Below the pieces are notes generated by a model. It saw only the letters and a program-made list of their open reading frames with translations, did not search any database and was not told the origin of the DNA. From Phytoseiulus persimilis (Eukaryota > Arthropoda > Arachnida > Mesostigmata > Phytoseiidae), in contig CM075102.1 of assembly GCA_037576195.1 (NCBI GenBank), positions 44,388,745 to 44,452,744 of the forward strand: 64,000 nucleotides of DNA, read 5' to 3'. This document shows, piece by piece, positions 9,882-22,058 of the stretch. Each line of letters opens with the position of its first letter. The first letter of the stretch is position 1. The position numbers and the translations under genes are program-made.

Positions 9882-12626
9882 GATTGACGTGTACACGAAC
9901 TTTCTGCTCGCTGGAACTGAAGCTGACACGACGAGGAAGTCCAGCGGAACTTGACACCACTTGAAATCCAGCCATTTCCAACCGTTCGACTCGGTTTCTG
10001 CCAAGCTTCGTCGGAGTCCATCCATTGTTGGGCTTCCTTGGAGTATTGTTCGGAGAAAACTGTCCGATTGAGCCGTGGTAACTATTTGTTTAACATGGCA
10101 CCAGAAGAAAGCGACGGCGGAAAGATCATCCGAGCAACGAAACGGGAGATCTTTCCTTGCTATCGGTGTTACGAGAAACCGAGAGCATCGTGGTTGTCGG
10201 CTCAATCAGGAAGGAGAGAGTAGTTTTACTTGGAGAGGCCGGATCCGATTCCTAACTACTCTTCTTCCCTGGGCTCCCAACGATCGAAGCAAACATCAGT
10301 GTCGCAGTCTTGTGGAGGAGCGAGAAACGCCGCTCCTCCAGCTGTTCAAGAATTTTTCGACAGTTTTCAATGAAAACGCAATCATCTCAGGAACCTCGAC
10401 AGTTACAGGCTCGTATACAGTCGCATCCGAACCGGAGACTCTCCTCACATCGAGTTCGCCTCGTCTCGAGCTTTGTGGGGCGGGAGAAGCCGAGCTGCGT
10501 CGAGTTTGAGTTTTTATCTCGCAGTTTCAGATCCTGCTTTCTTTTTCAGGAGCATACGAAGGAGCAGGAGATCGCTCGCGCTGAGCCTCGCATTGATGCG
10601 ATCTGGTTGTGCAGCGATCAAAGAGAATCTCACCGACGGTGCATCATCGGAGAGATGTTGAGCATCAAAAGATCAACCGTCGGCTGCCATATCTATGTCT
10701 GTCCGTCCTAACGCTCGTCAGAAGCTCCAGCGGCAAAGCTTGTGAAACACTTTCTCCTCAACAAAAGCTTCTTGATGGAGAAGTTCATCATCAGCTTCCA
10801 AAATGGTATCGCTGCCGCGTCAGTAAGGACGATCTTTTCTTCTGGACTCACCGCAGCGAATGGGAAAAGGTCGTTTTTGTTCGCGGGAATCTTCGCCGAA
10901 AGCCGAACATTCTGGATCAAAATCGAAGCTCGAGGCTTCTTTCGGCCGAGTCATCAAACGCGACTGAGTTTTTCGTCAAACGATTTTCAGTCGAGGACGG
11001 TAGTCTTCTAGCAGCTATCGACGGAACCGCCGGTCTGCGACACCATCCGCGGTCTGCCTGGTAGCTCAACATCAGAACTGTTGGGATCTCTGGAGACGAG
11101 AAAACTCTCGGGATGCTCGATAGGGTCTGCATCTTGGAACAGACATCACTCGTCATATCAGAGCGACTCAGGAGAACATGGAGTCGGCTGTCTCGAGACT
11201 TTCGACAACATGACTCAAAAGCTTTGGGTGAACAAACTTCTCTCATCACCGACCGGAGAGAATGTTGAGGAATATCTCTGCGCATCAAACGCTATGGCGA
11301 CAAGAGCGAGTCCTTTTTGAATTCCTTGTTCGGTGGAAAGTTCGTTCGCAAACTTTCGAAACGCTGGATCTGCATGAGTTTGAACATAGTTTTGTAGAAT
11401 GAAAAAAATTATGTATGGCTCAATGAAAGTTAGAACTTCCATTCATGTCGAAACATCGCACTTTTTAGCACCAACGTTGATGCCTGACTCGACGAGCAGA
11501 TCCCAGCTCCATCTTAGGCTCAGAAATGTTCCGAGAAGCCGGAGTAACATTTTTATGAAATGCATTGTCGATTTTTCGTCTTCCGAAACAAGTTACCGAT
11601 GAGCTGTCGGGACCAGGCGATGATTTCAGCGAGGAGAAACACCATGCATCGAACAAAAAAGTCGCCCATTCGGGACGGTCACATATTGACAGGTAGAAAG
11701 ATGAGGCGAGGGACAAATCCTAATCTTGATCCGTAGCCACGCCGTCTTGGTTATGCCCGTTCAAGTTGATGAAATTGAGTTATCTTCCACAAACGCTATC
11801 ACACCGCAGCATACAAAGATCACGGCACCTCAATTTGGAGCTATACTTGACGCTGTCAGCGAGCCCCTAGCCGTTGACAGTTTAACGAAGATAGAAGTCA
11901 TGTAATTAATCCTGTGACTCGAACGACATTGACGAACTCTTGGAGCTCCGGTCATGGTGAGTGAACCTTCTAGCTGGGATGAACGCCATAACCTGGTAAA
12001 TTTTTCTCAACGCTCGTCTGTTTAGGACGTGGCTCCCATGAGAACTGACGCGAAAAATGTTCCAGTAACCTGAACGTATGCGCATCAAACAATTACATTA
12101 AATTGTCGAGTATCCAACGTGGTTGGTATGTTGCAGCTCCTGATATTCGGAAGCATATTCAAAGTAACCGTGAGAGAGATTATCCGAATCAAAGCGAGAA
12201 ACGTGGAGACGGAATTCGAGGGAATTTTCTGCTCCGTTCAGACTGCGCGGGTGGTTTTGTCGTCGGGGCTTATGCTAGTTTTGTGAAGGACGTCCGAACA
12301 TTCGTTCCAACGATGAGACGGGAAGGCTAGCACGCATAAGGGAATTTCAGTCGTCGTTACTGCTGGGTGAATGTTATCAAATGTTCTTGGCCGTGCTCCT
12401 CTTAATGTTAGCGCGGGAGACGGTCTTTACTTCTAGGGGAGAATGCATTATCATGTTGTTAAGTTTTTTCGCCTCCAGTTTCTTACATCAGTAGTAGCAT
12501 GTCGCACAATAGCGGCCAACTACCGGAGTGGGAGAGTTTCTGGACGATGTCCAGCGGTCGGGGCACACGGATTTCGTGACATTGGGGGCAGCCCCTTACC
12601 GTTCATCCCGGGAAGGGACAGCGGGC
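9882..12626. other. Stretch without a supported gene
   Basis: Several 60-150 codon frames exist on both strands around 10.2-11.7 kb. The minus frames at 10708-10920 and 11215-11442 look moderately protein-like but show no start context, joining splice sites or family motif. No repeats stand out. Confidence 0.35.
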
Positions 12627-12632
12627 TTTAAA
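12627..12632 (+). promoter_or_regulatory. TATA-like element of the RR-2 cuticle gene
   Basis: TTTAAA lies 78 bp before the ATG at 12710 and would give a leader of about 50 nt. A stronger-looking TATATAGA at 12810 lies inside intron 1 and has no ATG between it and exon 2, so I did not choose it. Confidence 0.4.
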
Positions 12633-12709
12633 GCGACGAGGGGCCGCCGAACGGATGCAACTTGGTGGTCAGCGTCTTCGCGAACAGCTCGATTCCTACC
12701 TCGACAAAT

Positions 12710-13608
12710 ATGCTCAAGGTACAAGACAAATCTCCGGTGAAAGTTCTTGACGTGCTCTGAGGATACCCAAGCAGGATAATTTGTGTGATGCGCTGAACGG
12801 CGGTGTCGTATATAGATAACACTCAATCTACCCAGATTTTTCGAGTTCTCCGGTTTCGGAACTTTGTGTCCGAGGTGGCAGAAAAAGTTTCTCTAGAGGG
12901 AGGACTCGAGTCGAACCTCCATCGAGTTCTGATAAGAGCGTTCCTCTGACCGGTCGATACCTTGAGAATCTGCTTCCCGGAGAGCTGCTTACTAACTCAA
13001 AATTGACATATAGGCCCTCGTGCTCTCCGCCGCGTGCACAGCCGCTCTGGCAGGTCATCATTATACCCCTGTGTATGAAACGAGGCCTCATCATTATCAA
13101 CCTTTGTACGCGGCTGCCGATGACGTGAAAGAGGTTCATGCGGAGCCGGTGTACGCACCACAGCCATACTCGTTTGGCTACGACACTGTTGACGAGTACG
13201 GCAACAAGCAGTTCCGTCAAGAGACCTCCGATGCCAGCAACGCTAAGACTGGCTCTTACGGATACACCGATGCCAACGGCGTTTACCGTCGCGTAGATTA
13301 CGTCGCCGACGCAGCCGGATTCCGAGCCACCATCTCGACTAACGAGCCTGGTCAGTGTTCGAAGTTTTCCTCGGATGCACATCGGTTTGATTCGGCCCTT
13401 AGTCCGGGAGATGACCAGTTCCAAATTTTCCGTTCCAGGTACTAAGGCCGGGCAATCAGCCGATGCTATCTTCAACGCCCCCGGAGAAGTCAAAACGGCG
13501 ACCCCGGTGGTCAAGGCGGCGTCGGCTTACCTCGTACCAACCTATGTTCGAGCTTATGCTCCTGCTGTCAAGCCAGGTTACGGTTACGGATATCGCAAGC
13601 GCGCCTAA
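12710..13608 (+). CDS. RR-2 type cuticle protein (chitin-binding 4 domain)
   Basis: Structural protein of the exoskeleton. Three exons: 12710-12718 (ATG CTC AAG, then GTACAA), 13014-13350 and 13439-13608, phases 0 and 1, 171 residues. Exon 2 supplies the signal peptide core (ALVLSAACTAALAG), then the extended Rebers-Riddiford domain from about residue 55: PYSFGYDTVDEYGNKQFRQE, SYGYTDANGVYRRVDYVADA and GFRATISTNEPG, with the aromatic residues that contact chitin. The C-terminus is rich in Ala, Tyr, Val, Pro and Gly and ends GYGYGYRKRA. AATAAA is at 13750-13755. A first exon holding only three codons matches the other cuticle genes in this window. The RR-2 subtype is clear; exon 1 is the least certain part. 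Confidence 0.88.
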
Positions 13609-13759
13609 TCAGAGCCGGGGTCGGAAACTATTTATACGAGAGTTTAGTGAAGTGAAATCGTTCCGACTTGCCTGGGAAGAACGCCACGCTCACGCTGAGG
13701 CATCTTCTGTGTAAATATGAACGTCTCGGAGAGGGCAACGGAGATCGCGAATAAAAGAG

Positions 13760-14837
13760 CGCTTAAATCTCAATCACACGGTGGATTATCTTATTTTTCG
13801 CTGAGAATCGTCTATAGGTTATTGACGAACAGAGCCGATCCTGGCTCGAGGAGCTCTTCCAAATTCAATCCCTGGGAAGCGAATTCATGGTAAGGCCTTG
13901 GAGGACTCCTCACGAAAAACTCCACTCAGCTTCTGAGGCTGAAGGCGTTTTCCAGGTTTCGAGATGTGGGAACATTGCGGACGATTCTTTGAGCTGTAGC
14001 GTCGTAGATTGGATGTGACGAGATCTTAATCTCCGTCACACGGGAACTCCGGCGAGACAAAATGTGGAACCAAGAATCCCACATGGGAGGGACGTGGTTC
14101 CCAAACTGTCGGCGAACCATGATGGGAGTGTATCATTATATGTGTACGCCTTTTGGAACTCCTAGAGAACATGAGTCCATACAAGAGCGAGCCAATGAGA
14201 TTTCTCGCAGTAAACTTGAACGCGAACGCTGCCCCGCTGGTTTCACGATTGCGAAAATCGAGCCGCTTCAGGACCCGACCTGCCAATTTTCCTCCGGATC
14301 ACACGCGCACGCTTTCATTCTCGTGGTTGGTAGTGTCCCTTCTCAGCTACAACGATACGACCCCGGTATGGGACCGCAGCAGGTATCTTGAGCGGCGTTA
14401 TTTCTTTCCGAAACTTTTTTCCAACTTGCCTTGCTGGACAGATAAGGAAATACTCCGCTGCAACATCGTGTATAGAGGCCTCGAGTCATTCCGTTCTATC
14501 GTCAACCGATCTGGATTTTCAAGCAATTGAGAACCAAAAGAAGACGCAGTAGATGCATTCTCAATTCAATGTTGAGTCAGATTTGATTTTAATCTTCATC
14601 CGCCGCTCAGCTAGTTTTCGGTGAACTTTAAACTTCACCCCGGTCTGCGCCCCGAGGATTCTAAGCGTTCCATAAGCACAAGGCGGTGAGATTTTCAAGG
14701 CGCCCTTGAAATCTGATTTTCCCGACCTCTAAGCTAGGAGCTGGCTTCCTTCTCCCACAACAGGGATCATCATGATTCATCAGGCTATCAGGAATCGAGT
14801 TGTGTGCCGTGCCACTGCGCCTCAACGTTCCCGAAGC

Positions 14838-14876
<39 letters not shown>

Positions 14877-16293
14877 CCCAAAGAATTTTTAGCGCCGGAG
14901 CATTCCCTCACTAGATGTTCCGTGGGTGCTACGATGTTCACCCCTACCGTCTTCAGCCGATGGTCATCGTCTCGATTCAGCTCGGGCTCCGCACTCACAG
15001 GATCCTTGAGTTCCGCAAAGGAAGCAACAATACTAGAAGACACCCAACGAATGGGGGCCGGTCTAAACATGACGCTCGCGATACGAGCTTCTGGGGCCGC
15101 CAAAGCTAGAACTTCAGGCATTCTTGTGGTGGACGCCATAATATTGTACGGGGAAAGCTCACCCGGTTATCGGGAGCTCGCTCTTCGATTATTCCAATCT
15201 CATTTACATGGCTGGATTGATCATTGCTAGGAATCGGGCAAGCCATCATTGATTCTCTCATGGAACTCGGCGCAAGGGGAGCTCCGTAAGAGATTGACTC
15301 TCACTTGGTTGGCTGAAACCTGAGGCAAGCAAGCTTGCCCGCACAGCCAGTGTGCGGAATCTGGACTTGAAACGTGGCTGTGGTCCAATAATCGTGTTGG
15401 ATTGTGGGGCACAGAAGCCGTTAATTCTCGATAGGATCGAGTGTTCGTACGAGGCGAGCGGATTGCTGATTTGGGTGGGAATTTCCATGAATATCCAAAT
15501 CCTTCATGAAAGCCCAGGAATCTTGGCGTGAATGTATAGCAAATAGCACAGTGGCTTTCCTGTATTGCATGCAAGATGACGATCGCGCGAACTCCCGAAG
15601 TCGAGCACCATATTCGCTCGGCGTACCCTTGTTGGGCGGCCATTCCATCTAAAGGGCCGTAGCCGGTGATTTTCAACGGCGTAACTCTCCCTGCGTCCAG
15701 CTGATTGCAACTTCGGAGCCTATCTTGCCGTTTTCTCTTTAATCCACCATATTATCGAGAGTCCTCGAAGGCATTCGAAGCAATCGAAAGAAGGAAGAAG
15801 GATTGATCGCTCGAGCCCGTCCATTTCCGGTGGGACGCCAATAAGTCATCCACAGAATCCTTGAATTATCCGGAACACCGATTCAGGAGTGCCAATCGAA
15901 GGCTTCGAATGAAGCGAGCGGCTTGGATTTGAAAAAGCCGCCACTGGAGCAGACAGCCCTTCTCTTGTTTTCAAATACTCCGGGAGGCTTTTTTCTCTCT
16001 CCCTCTCTCTTCATCGTCTTCGGAACACTCATAACTGCAGTGGCCTGAAGTTCATCCGTAAGTTTTCCCCGACAGCCCTCAGGAGGAAGCTCCGTGCAGC
16101 TCCTCAAATCAATGCTCTATCGTTGTAGCTATCTCGACCGGAATAGTTGAGAAAACGCAGTGTCGTAGTCGAACTCCGAATCACCCTCGAAGAGAGGCAT
16201 GCCATGACTTTCTAAACCGAGAACTTCTTCTGAACCAGGGAGGAATTCCGCGAAAGCTGCTAGTTTCCGGCCCACGAATCGTCGAAGTTCGAA
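13760..16293. other. Stretch without a supported gene
   Basis: Overlapping frames on both strands at 14.0-14.5 and 14.8-15.7 kb carry no family motif. A GA dinucleotide run is listed separately. A minus frame starting with an ATG at 15139 ends its first 47 codons at a good donor (GATCCT/GTGAGT), so a short exon there is possible but unproven. Confidence 0.35.
14842..14872. repeat. GA dinucleotide microsatellite
   Basis: About 15 uninterrupted GA units. Confidence 0.95.
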
Positions 16294-16777
16294 ATGAATC
16301 AAGAGCTGAGCACCCGCATCCGACAGAAGCTCGTTTCGACGGGGGAAGAAGAACGACTGAAAGAACTGCTCAAAACGAGACTCCTATCGAGTGGATGGAG
16401 AGACGAACTCAGCGCTGTGGCACGCGAGTACCTCAAAGCCAAAGGTGAGAATGAACTCTGGAACCTATATCAAAACACATTATCACTGAATGTGGTCCGA
16501 TACAGCTTAAGCAACCATTTTCGGTCGGCTGGTTCATCGCTGGTGTAGCTTACGGATGCGTACAGTAACGAACTACGTCACCAAGACTTTCTTCGTCATG
16601 AGTTCCGAGCGGAATTGCTGAGAGAAATGTTTGTTCCCAGGTGTCCAGCACGTAGATGTCGAGGAGTTGCAGAATGTTCTCTTAGGGGAAGCTCGGAAAA
16701 CCATTCCCGACACAGTGAAAAAGGAGCTGCTGGTTGAAATACGTGACTTTGTGATGCAAGTCGAGGGGATTCTCTGA
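16294..16777 (+). CDS. ENY2: ENY2, SAGA and TREX-2 subunit
   Basis: Small nuclear protein shared by the SAGA deubiquitinase module, which removes ubiquitin from histone H2B, and the TREX-2 mRNA-export complex. Two exons, 16294-16444 and 16641-16777, phase 1, 95 residues (the human protein is 101). Recognisable blocks are IRQKLVSTGEEERLKELLKT and GWRDELSAVAREYLKAKG in exon 1, and VEELQNVLLGEARKTIPDTV then KKELLVEIRDFV in exon 2, which match the helical ENY2 fold along its whole length. The intron is 196 bp. AATAAA is at 16896-16901. It converges on the homeobox gene; the two polyadenylation signals are only about 50 bp apart. Identification is firm. Confidence 0.95.
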
Positions 16778-17194
16778 AAAGTTTGCTCGAACTCGGATCT
16801 CTCGGCTCTTGTTGAAGGGAGGAACCACCCAAATTCGTGGTTTGACTTTCTTTCAACCATGTCTGAGCGAAAATCTGTATCCTCAAATTGTGTAAATAAA
16901 CAACTCGAGTCCGTTGGGACGTATCTCCTATGTAATCGATACTGTCGTGTGATTTATTATCGACATTCCAAACCATTCCTCCCGTGATAACATTACTTTC
17001 GGGTCCTAAAGCTATGTCTGCGGTCGCTGCGACGTTTCCGGCTGAGATTCGAGCACTCTTTGACTTCGAAAGAAGCTCGCGTTATTCACCTATGCCACTA
17101 TGCTCAGGCGTTGCCGTACTTCTTCGGCTTATAAAGGGCTCGAAACGTCCGACCGGGAGAAGTCTCAACTCAACTCTACTATCTATTCGAATAT

Positions 17195-18076
17195 CTAAAA
17201 TGAGCTCCTCACGAGGGGATCTGGCTCCGACTCGGTGGTGGGAAAATGCCGCTCGCGTGGAATCATGTTGCTCTTGTTCCGCTTCCACTTCATGCGACGG
17301 TTTTGAAACCATACCTTCACCTGGAAACGGAACGAGATCAATTTCTGCGTGGACAGCTCCCGGGAGAACGTTCCCAGATAGTTCAGAGTGGAGAAACAAA
17401 AAGAGCTCTGACCTGTCTTTCAGTCAATTGGAGTGCTTGGGCTATCTCGAATCTTCTCAATCTGGTCAGGTAATTATGCTTGGAAAACTCGTCCTCAAGT
17501 ATCCTCAATTGTGACTTGGTGAACGCAGTACGCTCTTTCCTTGACCTGGATCTCTCATCATTCATTTCTGAGTCGCTGATTGATTCATTGTTCTCAACCG
17601 AATCTCGAGGCTCTGGATCTTAACCAAGAAGAGACAGATTTTGTTGAGGTCTTTCGAAAAGGGTCGGCAGAGACCAACTGTAGCATCATGCTCGAAATAC
17701 CTCCCGAAATCCGACTATCGGGGGGTCTTGCAATATGATCTTACAGTCGGCTTCGGAACCGATATTTGACAGGTCACCACAACGGTTCTCCAGGGCGATG
17801 GCCTGGAAAGCTTTTCGGGTGGTTTCAATGTAGAGACGAACCTTGATTGATTTTCCTAGCAGCGAACTGCGCCTGGACGTCGTGGGCTTGTGTTAAATGC
17901 TCTGCGCAAGGTAACGATTCGCCCATACATTGTTCGAACTGCTCGTCGGGGAGGTTATCGAGATGGCTGAGAATACCCTCGATCTGGGGGTCTGTGTACC
18001 AATCGTCTTTGTAAGTATCTGGCGGTATTTGATCGGCGTCTTCCTTCGTAGTTTGCAACGACTCGAACCACTCCAT
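17195..18076 (-). CDS. Meox: Meox/buttonless-type homeobox transcription factor
   Basis: Sequence-specific nuclear factor; Meox genes act in mesoderm and somite patterning in vertebrates, and Drosophila buttonless in dorsal median cells. Three exons: 18076-17842, 17618-17413 and 17320-17195, phases 1 and 0, 188 residues. The N-terminal exon ([20 protein letters not shown]...) is acidic and not conserved as far as I can tell. The homeodomain begins [19 protein letters not shown], continues [20 protein letters not shown] and ends [17 protein letters not shown], with Q50 and N51. NYLTRLRR plus RKERTAF is the Meox signature. An intron of 92 bp splits the homeodomain between Q44 and V45. Only about 24 residues follow helix 3. 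An in-frame ATG at 18148 would add 24 residues; 18076 is preferred but not proven. The polyadenylation signal is at 16953-16958. The homeodomain and its splicing are firm, the N-terminal exon fairly so. Confidence 0.85.
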
Positions 18077-18148
18077 TTTCCGACTCCTTTGGAATACTCT
18101 TAGAAGAGAAACAGGCGTCCCACCTGAAGACTCAGGGAACGATCTCAA

Positions 18149-20172
18149 AATCTGCGGATGAATCGAGTAGAGTTATCCTCATTCAGAACCGAGAGGAGGC
18201 CTTGCGTTGGCATGGTAGAGCTCGGAAAAACGATAGCTATTGTTGTATAGTTGAGCTGCGATTTGTGGTCATGCCTCGTGGTTTGATGGGAACGACTTTC
18301 GTGAACTTGACTCTTTTGAGCGTTTGTCTCCTTACTTGGAACCATTGATGTCTATTTCTGCTCATTGTTGAGGAAAACTTCCTAGCACATCACAGAAAAG
18401 TCACTCCAATCTTTAGCGAAAAGTCGGCGAATTCAGAGCCGTGGCCACCGACATGGTCAGACCTCGGCGCGCGCATCCTGGAGTCGTTGCACACCATGAT
18501 AAGGGAGATATACTCAAGAATGGTTTCACTCACTTGGTAGGTAATAAGAGCTCGATGTACGCGAGAGTCGACGATGAGAAGCGGAATGGAAGTCAGATGT
18601 CCACAGGACATGGAAACCTCTCCCATGTGGAAGAGATCCGCGCCGGTCTCTGAGGGCAAGAAGCGCTTTGCTGGAGGCGCGATAGATGTCCATGAGAATT
18701 TCATCCGAGGCTCGCGAACGAGCGAGTTCCGGCTGTAGCCGTCATCTGAGAAAGCCAAATCGATGCTCTTCATCAGATTGCTTCGAGTTGATAGTGGCAA
18801 TCTCTGAATGTCAGACTTAGAGCTCAAACTTCGCTCCTAGGAACCATTCCAGATTGATTGTGATCGTTAGGTGGGGGATGGATGACCGAATCCGAGCGAT
18901 CTTGGCCGATTCGAGCAACCGAAATGCAATTCGAAATCTTGGAGCCGAAAATCCTTCATGACTCTGGAACGCACTCTCATCAGTTGGAAAGGAAGCCTGT
19001 GTGTTTCGCCATGCAGCCCGTCCCGACTCCCTCTGCCCACACAGCACATGGCTATCAACCCACACACCGGAAAATGTTGAGATATTCACAGCTCGTCGAC
19101 GGTTAAGCTCTGCTCAGAGTATTCTCTGATATTGTTGATTCCATCGAAACAAGCAAGATGTTCCGATACTGGGACGAGATTCCGATTCAGTACTAACTGA
19201 ACGCCGCGGAACCTCACCAAGCCAGAGAATTTCTGAACTCGCCGACAGGGAGTACCACCCGAACGTTCGCTGTTTTCCCTGAGGACACCAGTACTTCTCC
19301 ATCGACGTGGTCATCAATCATAGAGGCCTCGCTGGTCAGAGAAAGCATCTTCCCGCACATCTTTCATGCCATGCTGGTCTCGTATGGGGGAACTCGATGC
19401 AATGCATTTGATGGACGTTCATCCTCCAGTCAGAATCGAGAAGTGGATCATCCAACCTCTGAGATTGTAAGAAAACATGGGATATCCGTTGCAGAATTAG
19501 GGAAGAAAGTCCGAACTTCGTGGATGCGAGGATCCGTTGGAGTCCTTTCGCTTCCCTGACTGATTGTAAGTCAGAGTCAGTGGTAAAGTTCCGGGGAGCT
19601 TTGTCTGCAAGCATTCAATTTTTCAGCGGATTCCACGATGAAACACGGCGGAGTAATCCACCGGGATCTGGGGGGTGCCGCAGAAATCATCAGAATTGCT
19701 CTTTCACATCAGACGCGGTTGGGGAGCTGTCAGAAAATCTCTCGAGAACCAGGGATACCTCTGAGCGGCACCGTGATGTTATCGTTTCTCGATGAGACAC
19801 CCGATCTCGGTTTCGAAAGAAAAAAAAAAGTTCAACCGAGCACGGCTCCTCGACCAGCGTGCTCTCGAAAAACTGATCTCCGGCACCATTCAGTGGCGGG
19901 ACTGTTGGTTCCCTTATTATCACGGCTGAAGCAGGAATTTCGGGGAGGCCACGGAAAGACCGAACAACAGATACTAACGCACGGTTACTTTTATTGGCTA
20001 TCCATCGAATTGTACAATCGTCGACAAATTATCTGCTCGGGGTCTTCGTCGATTCATTACAGGAATGCGAATCACGTTTGCCATCATTCGATCTTCTCTA
20101 ACGGGAACTGTTCACAGCGCAAGGTCACACACGTCACTTATTCACCTCAAGACGAAGGTGACCATGTCCCGT
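18149..20172. other. Stretch with unassigned minus-strand frames
   Basis: Minus-strand frames at 18390-18827 (145 codons), 18817-19089 and 19336-19614 follow one another and could be parts of one gene or a decayed gene. I recognise no domain, and junctions cannot be settled by eye. A plus frame at 19638-20279 runs over the same DNA as the end of the neighbouring cuticle gene and is probably a shadow. Confidence 0.3.
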
Positions 20173-21002
20173 TCAGTTTGCACGACGTCGAGCAGCTGCG
20201 GCGGAAGCGGCACCGGCAGCAGCAACAGGAATCGGCGCGCGAGCGACTTCGGATACGAGGTTCATTTGAGAAAAGATGAAATGCTTGGATTTCAATTGTA
20301 TCGAGCATTCATTGATTGATTTGGAAACCTACCGGGAGCTCCCTGTCCGATAGATTCAGGGAATGGTCCTCCGTAAGCTTGGATGGCAGCGTCGGGTCCA
20401 GATGGAGCGGACGAGATGTAGACGGCGTCAGCAGGATTTTTCGATTCAGTGCCAAGCTCGTTGGTTTGAATCTCTGGGTGGAAACCATTCTCGTCTGCGG
20501 TGTAGGTTACATGGCGCTCACGTCCGTCTGCGAGCTTAAGGAAGTAATTTCCCTCGGCTCGAGAAACTCCGTCAAACTTTTCCGAGTGTCCATGCTGTCC
20601 TTCTTCATTCTCCGACGTGTAGGCGTATTCATAAGGGGTGGGCTGTGAAAGATCGTCGTACTGTTGTTGGACAGAAGCCCGAGGTGCGACTCGGATCTGT
20701 TGGGCCGCCTGAAAAGACATTTCAGACTGGTGATCTGTTGCGAAACACCCCCGAAACGGGCACGAAGTCAACAGTGTCGGTCTCTGATAAGTGGTAAGAA
20801 ACGTTAGAACACAAGCAGTGTCATGCTACTCACGGCTCCAGCGATGAGAACGGCGAAGGTTACGAACTGAAAGAGTTGATTTGCGTATAGAATGAGAAGT
20901 ACTCCGATCGGATGGATTGGGCGAGATAAATTAAAGGCAAACGAGATGCCATGACTCCCGAACGAGCGCACTGAATCGATTCATTTGACTTACAATCTTC
21001 AT
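20173..21002 (-). CDS. RR-1 type cuticle protein, paralog A
   Basis: Chitin-binding exoskeleton protein. Four exons: 20994-21002 (M K I), 20834-20866, 20333-20708 and 20173-20246, phases 0, 0 and 1, 163 residues. Exons 1 and 2 build the signal peptide (MKIFVTFAVLIAGA). The RR-1 domain runs YEYAYTSENEEGQHGHSEKF, then SRAEGNYFLKLADGRERHV and TYTADENGFHPEIQTNE. A tail with PDAAIQAYGGPFPE follows, then an Ala/Arg-rich end (VARAPIPVAAAG... to RRRAN) encoded by the separate last exon. TTTATA at 21041-21046 gives TATAAA 39 bp before the ATG. It is the head-to-head partner of paralog B; the two share nearly identical RR domains, but only A has the intron before the tail. Confidence 0.9.
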
Positions 21003-21040
21003 GGTGGTTTGTGGTGTCGTCGATACTTTCAAACTGGCTT

Positions 21041-21046
21041 TTTATA
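21041..21046 (-). promoter_or_regulatory. TATA box of RR-1 paralog A
   Basis: TATAAA on the minus strand, 39 bp upstream of the ATG at 21002, implying a very short leader. Confidence 0.65.
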
Positions 21047-22000
21047 CGTTAGGGGAGAATCCTAGTTGAGGGTTCAAGCCTGGTTTAAACTAACCCATCG
21101 ATAGTTAATCGAGAAAATGATCAGCCGACCAAAATACGTGACTGCACTGAAGTAGTAGGAGGCTCAGCCTGTCGACAGCGAAACTGGATCAGAAGATGCG
21201 ACCGCATTCACTTCGAATCTTGATTTTTATCTCAAAATTTTAATCGTCAGCATTAATCTTGTCAACGCAGTCGGCTCGTTTCTCTGTCAGTCGGTGGCAG
21301 GTCAGAAAAAAACCCAGCAGATGAATTCGACGAATATGGCAAGGTCATTCGTTGCCAATAGCTCCCATTAGTCGTGCGACTAACTCGCGAAAGAACAGCA
21401 GAACCTCGAACTCGGATATTGATGTCTTGTTGGAAGATTCGGAACACTTGATCGTTCTGTGAGAGCCCGACTCCGAGCCTCGCGGAGCTGGAAGTTCTGG
21501 ACGGCAACGGTCTTCGTTGTTCGAACCGTGAAAGTAGTGGCTATTACGGGGCCATTATGTTCTGACTGCATGCCCAGCGCAATGAGAACGCTTCAACTGG
21601 TGGTTACGATCTCTTTCCCTGTGAGTTTCCCGACGTGGACGGTCGAATAAAACAGTTTTGCTTTGAGCTCTCTGAATCCAACTGGAAACATCTCATGCAA
21701 TGTTCGGTATCCAGAGGGCGGCTCGTACGTGATTTGATTCAGGATGAGCCGGAGGAATGACTCCGAAGTCGTCTGTTGTGAATGATTCGACTGCGCCGCA
21801 CTCCGGATAGGCCCGATTCAATTTTGAAACTAGGTGTCGCTTTCAGCCGCGTATCGAGCAGTGTCGAATCCGGATCTGTGCTTTGAGCGTAGTAAGCGCA
21901 GTCATCTCAACGATGCGGGTCCCTTCTGAGGGGATTAGCGGACGGGTACTTTGTTTCGTCCAAGTAAACACTTCCCAGTCACTTCGAAGAAACTTTCCAA
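21047..22000. other. Intergenic region between divergent cuticle genes
   Basis: About 950 bp separate the TATA elements of the two divergently transcribed RR-1 genes. I see no coding exon. Shared enhancers for moult-stage expression would be expected here, but no specific binding site was identified. Confidence 0.5.
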
Positions 22001-22008
22001 CATAAATA
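22001..22008 (+). promoter_or_regulatory. TATA-like element of RR-1 paralog B
   Basis: CATAAATA, 51 bp before the ATG at 22059. Confidence 0.5.
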
Positions 22009-22058
22009 GAGCCCGACGCTTGGGGCACAGACTCAGAAAACGGAACAGTCCGAAGAAC

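Noticed and set aside
12809-12818. TATATAGA element as promoter of the RR-2 cuticle gene
   Set aside because: No ATG lies between it and exon 2, while exon 2 starts with signal-peptide codons that need an upstream ATG.
12828-13514. 228-codon minus-strand frame
   Set aside because: It is the antisense shadow of the RR-2 cuticle exons; codon-biased coding DNA often leaves long open antisense frames.
14822-15139. Minus-strand ATG frame ending at a GTGAGT donor after 47 codons
   Set aside because: Could be a first exon, but no partner exon or promoter was found and the frame runs into the GA repeat.
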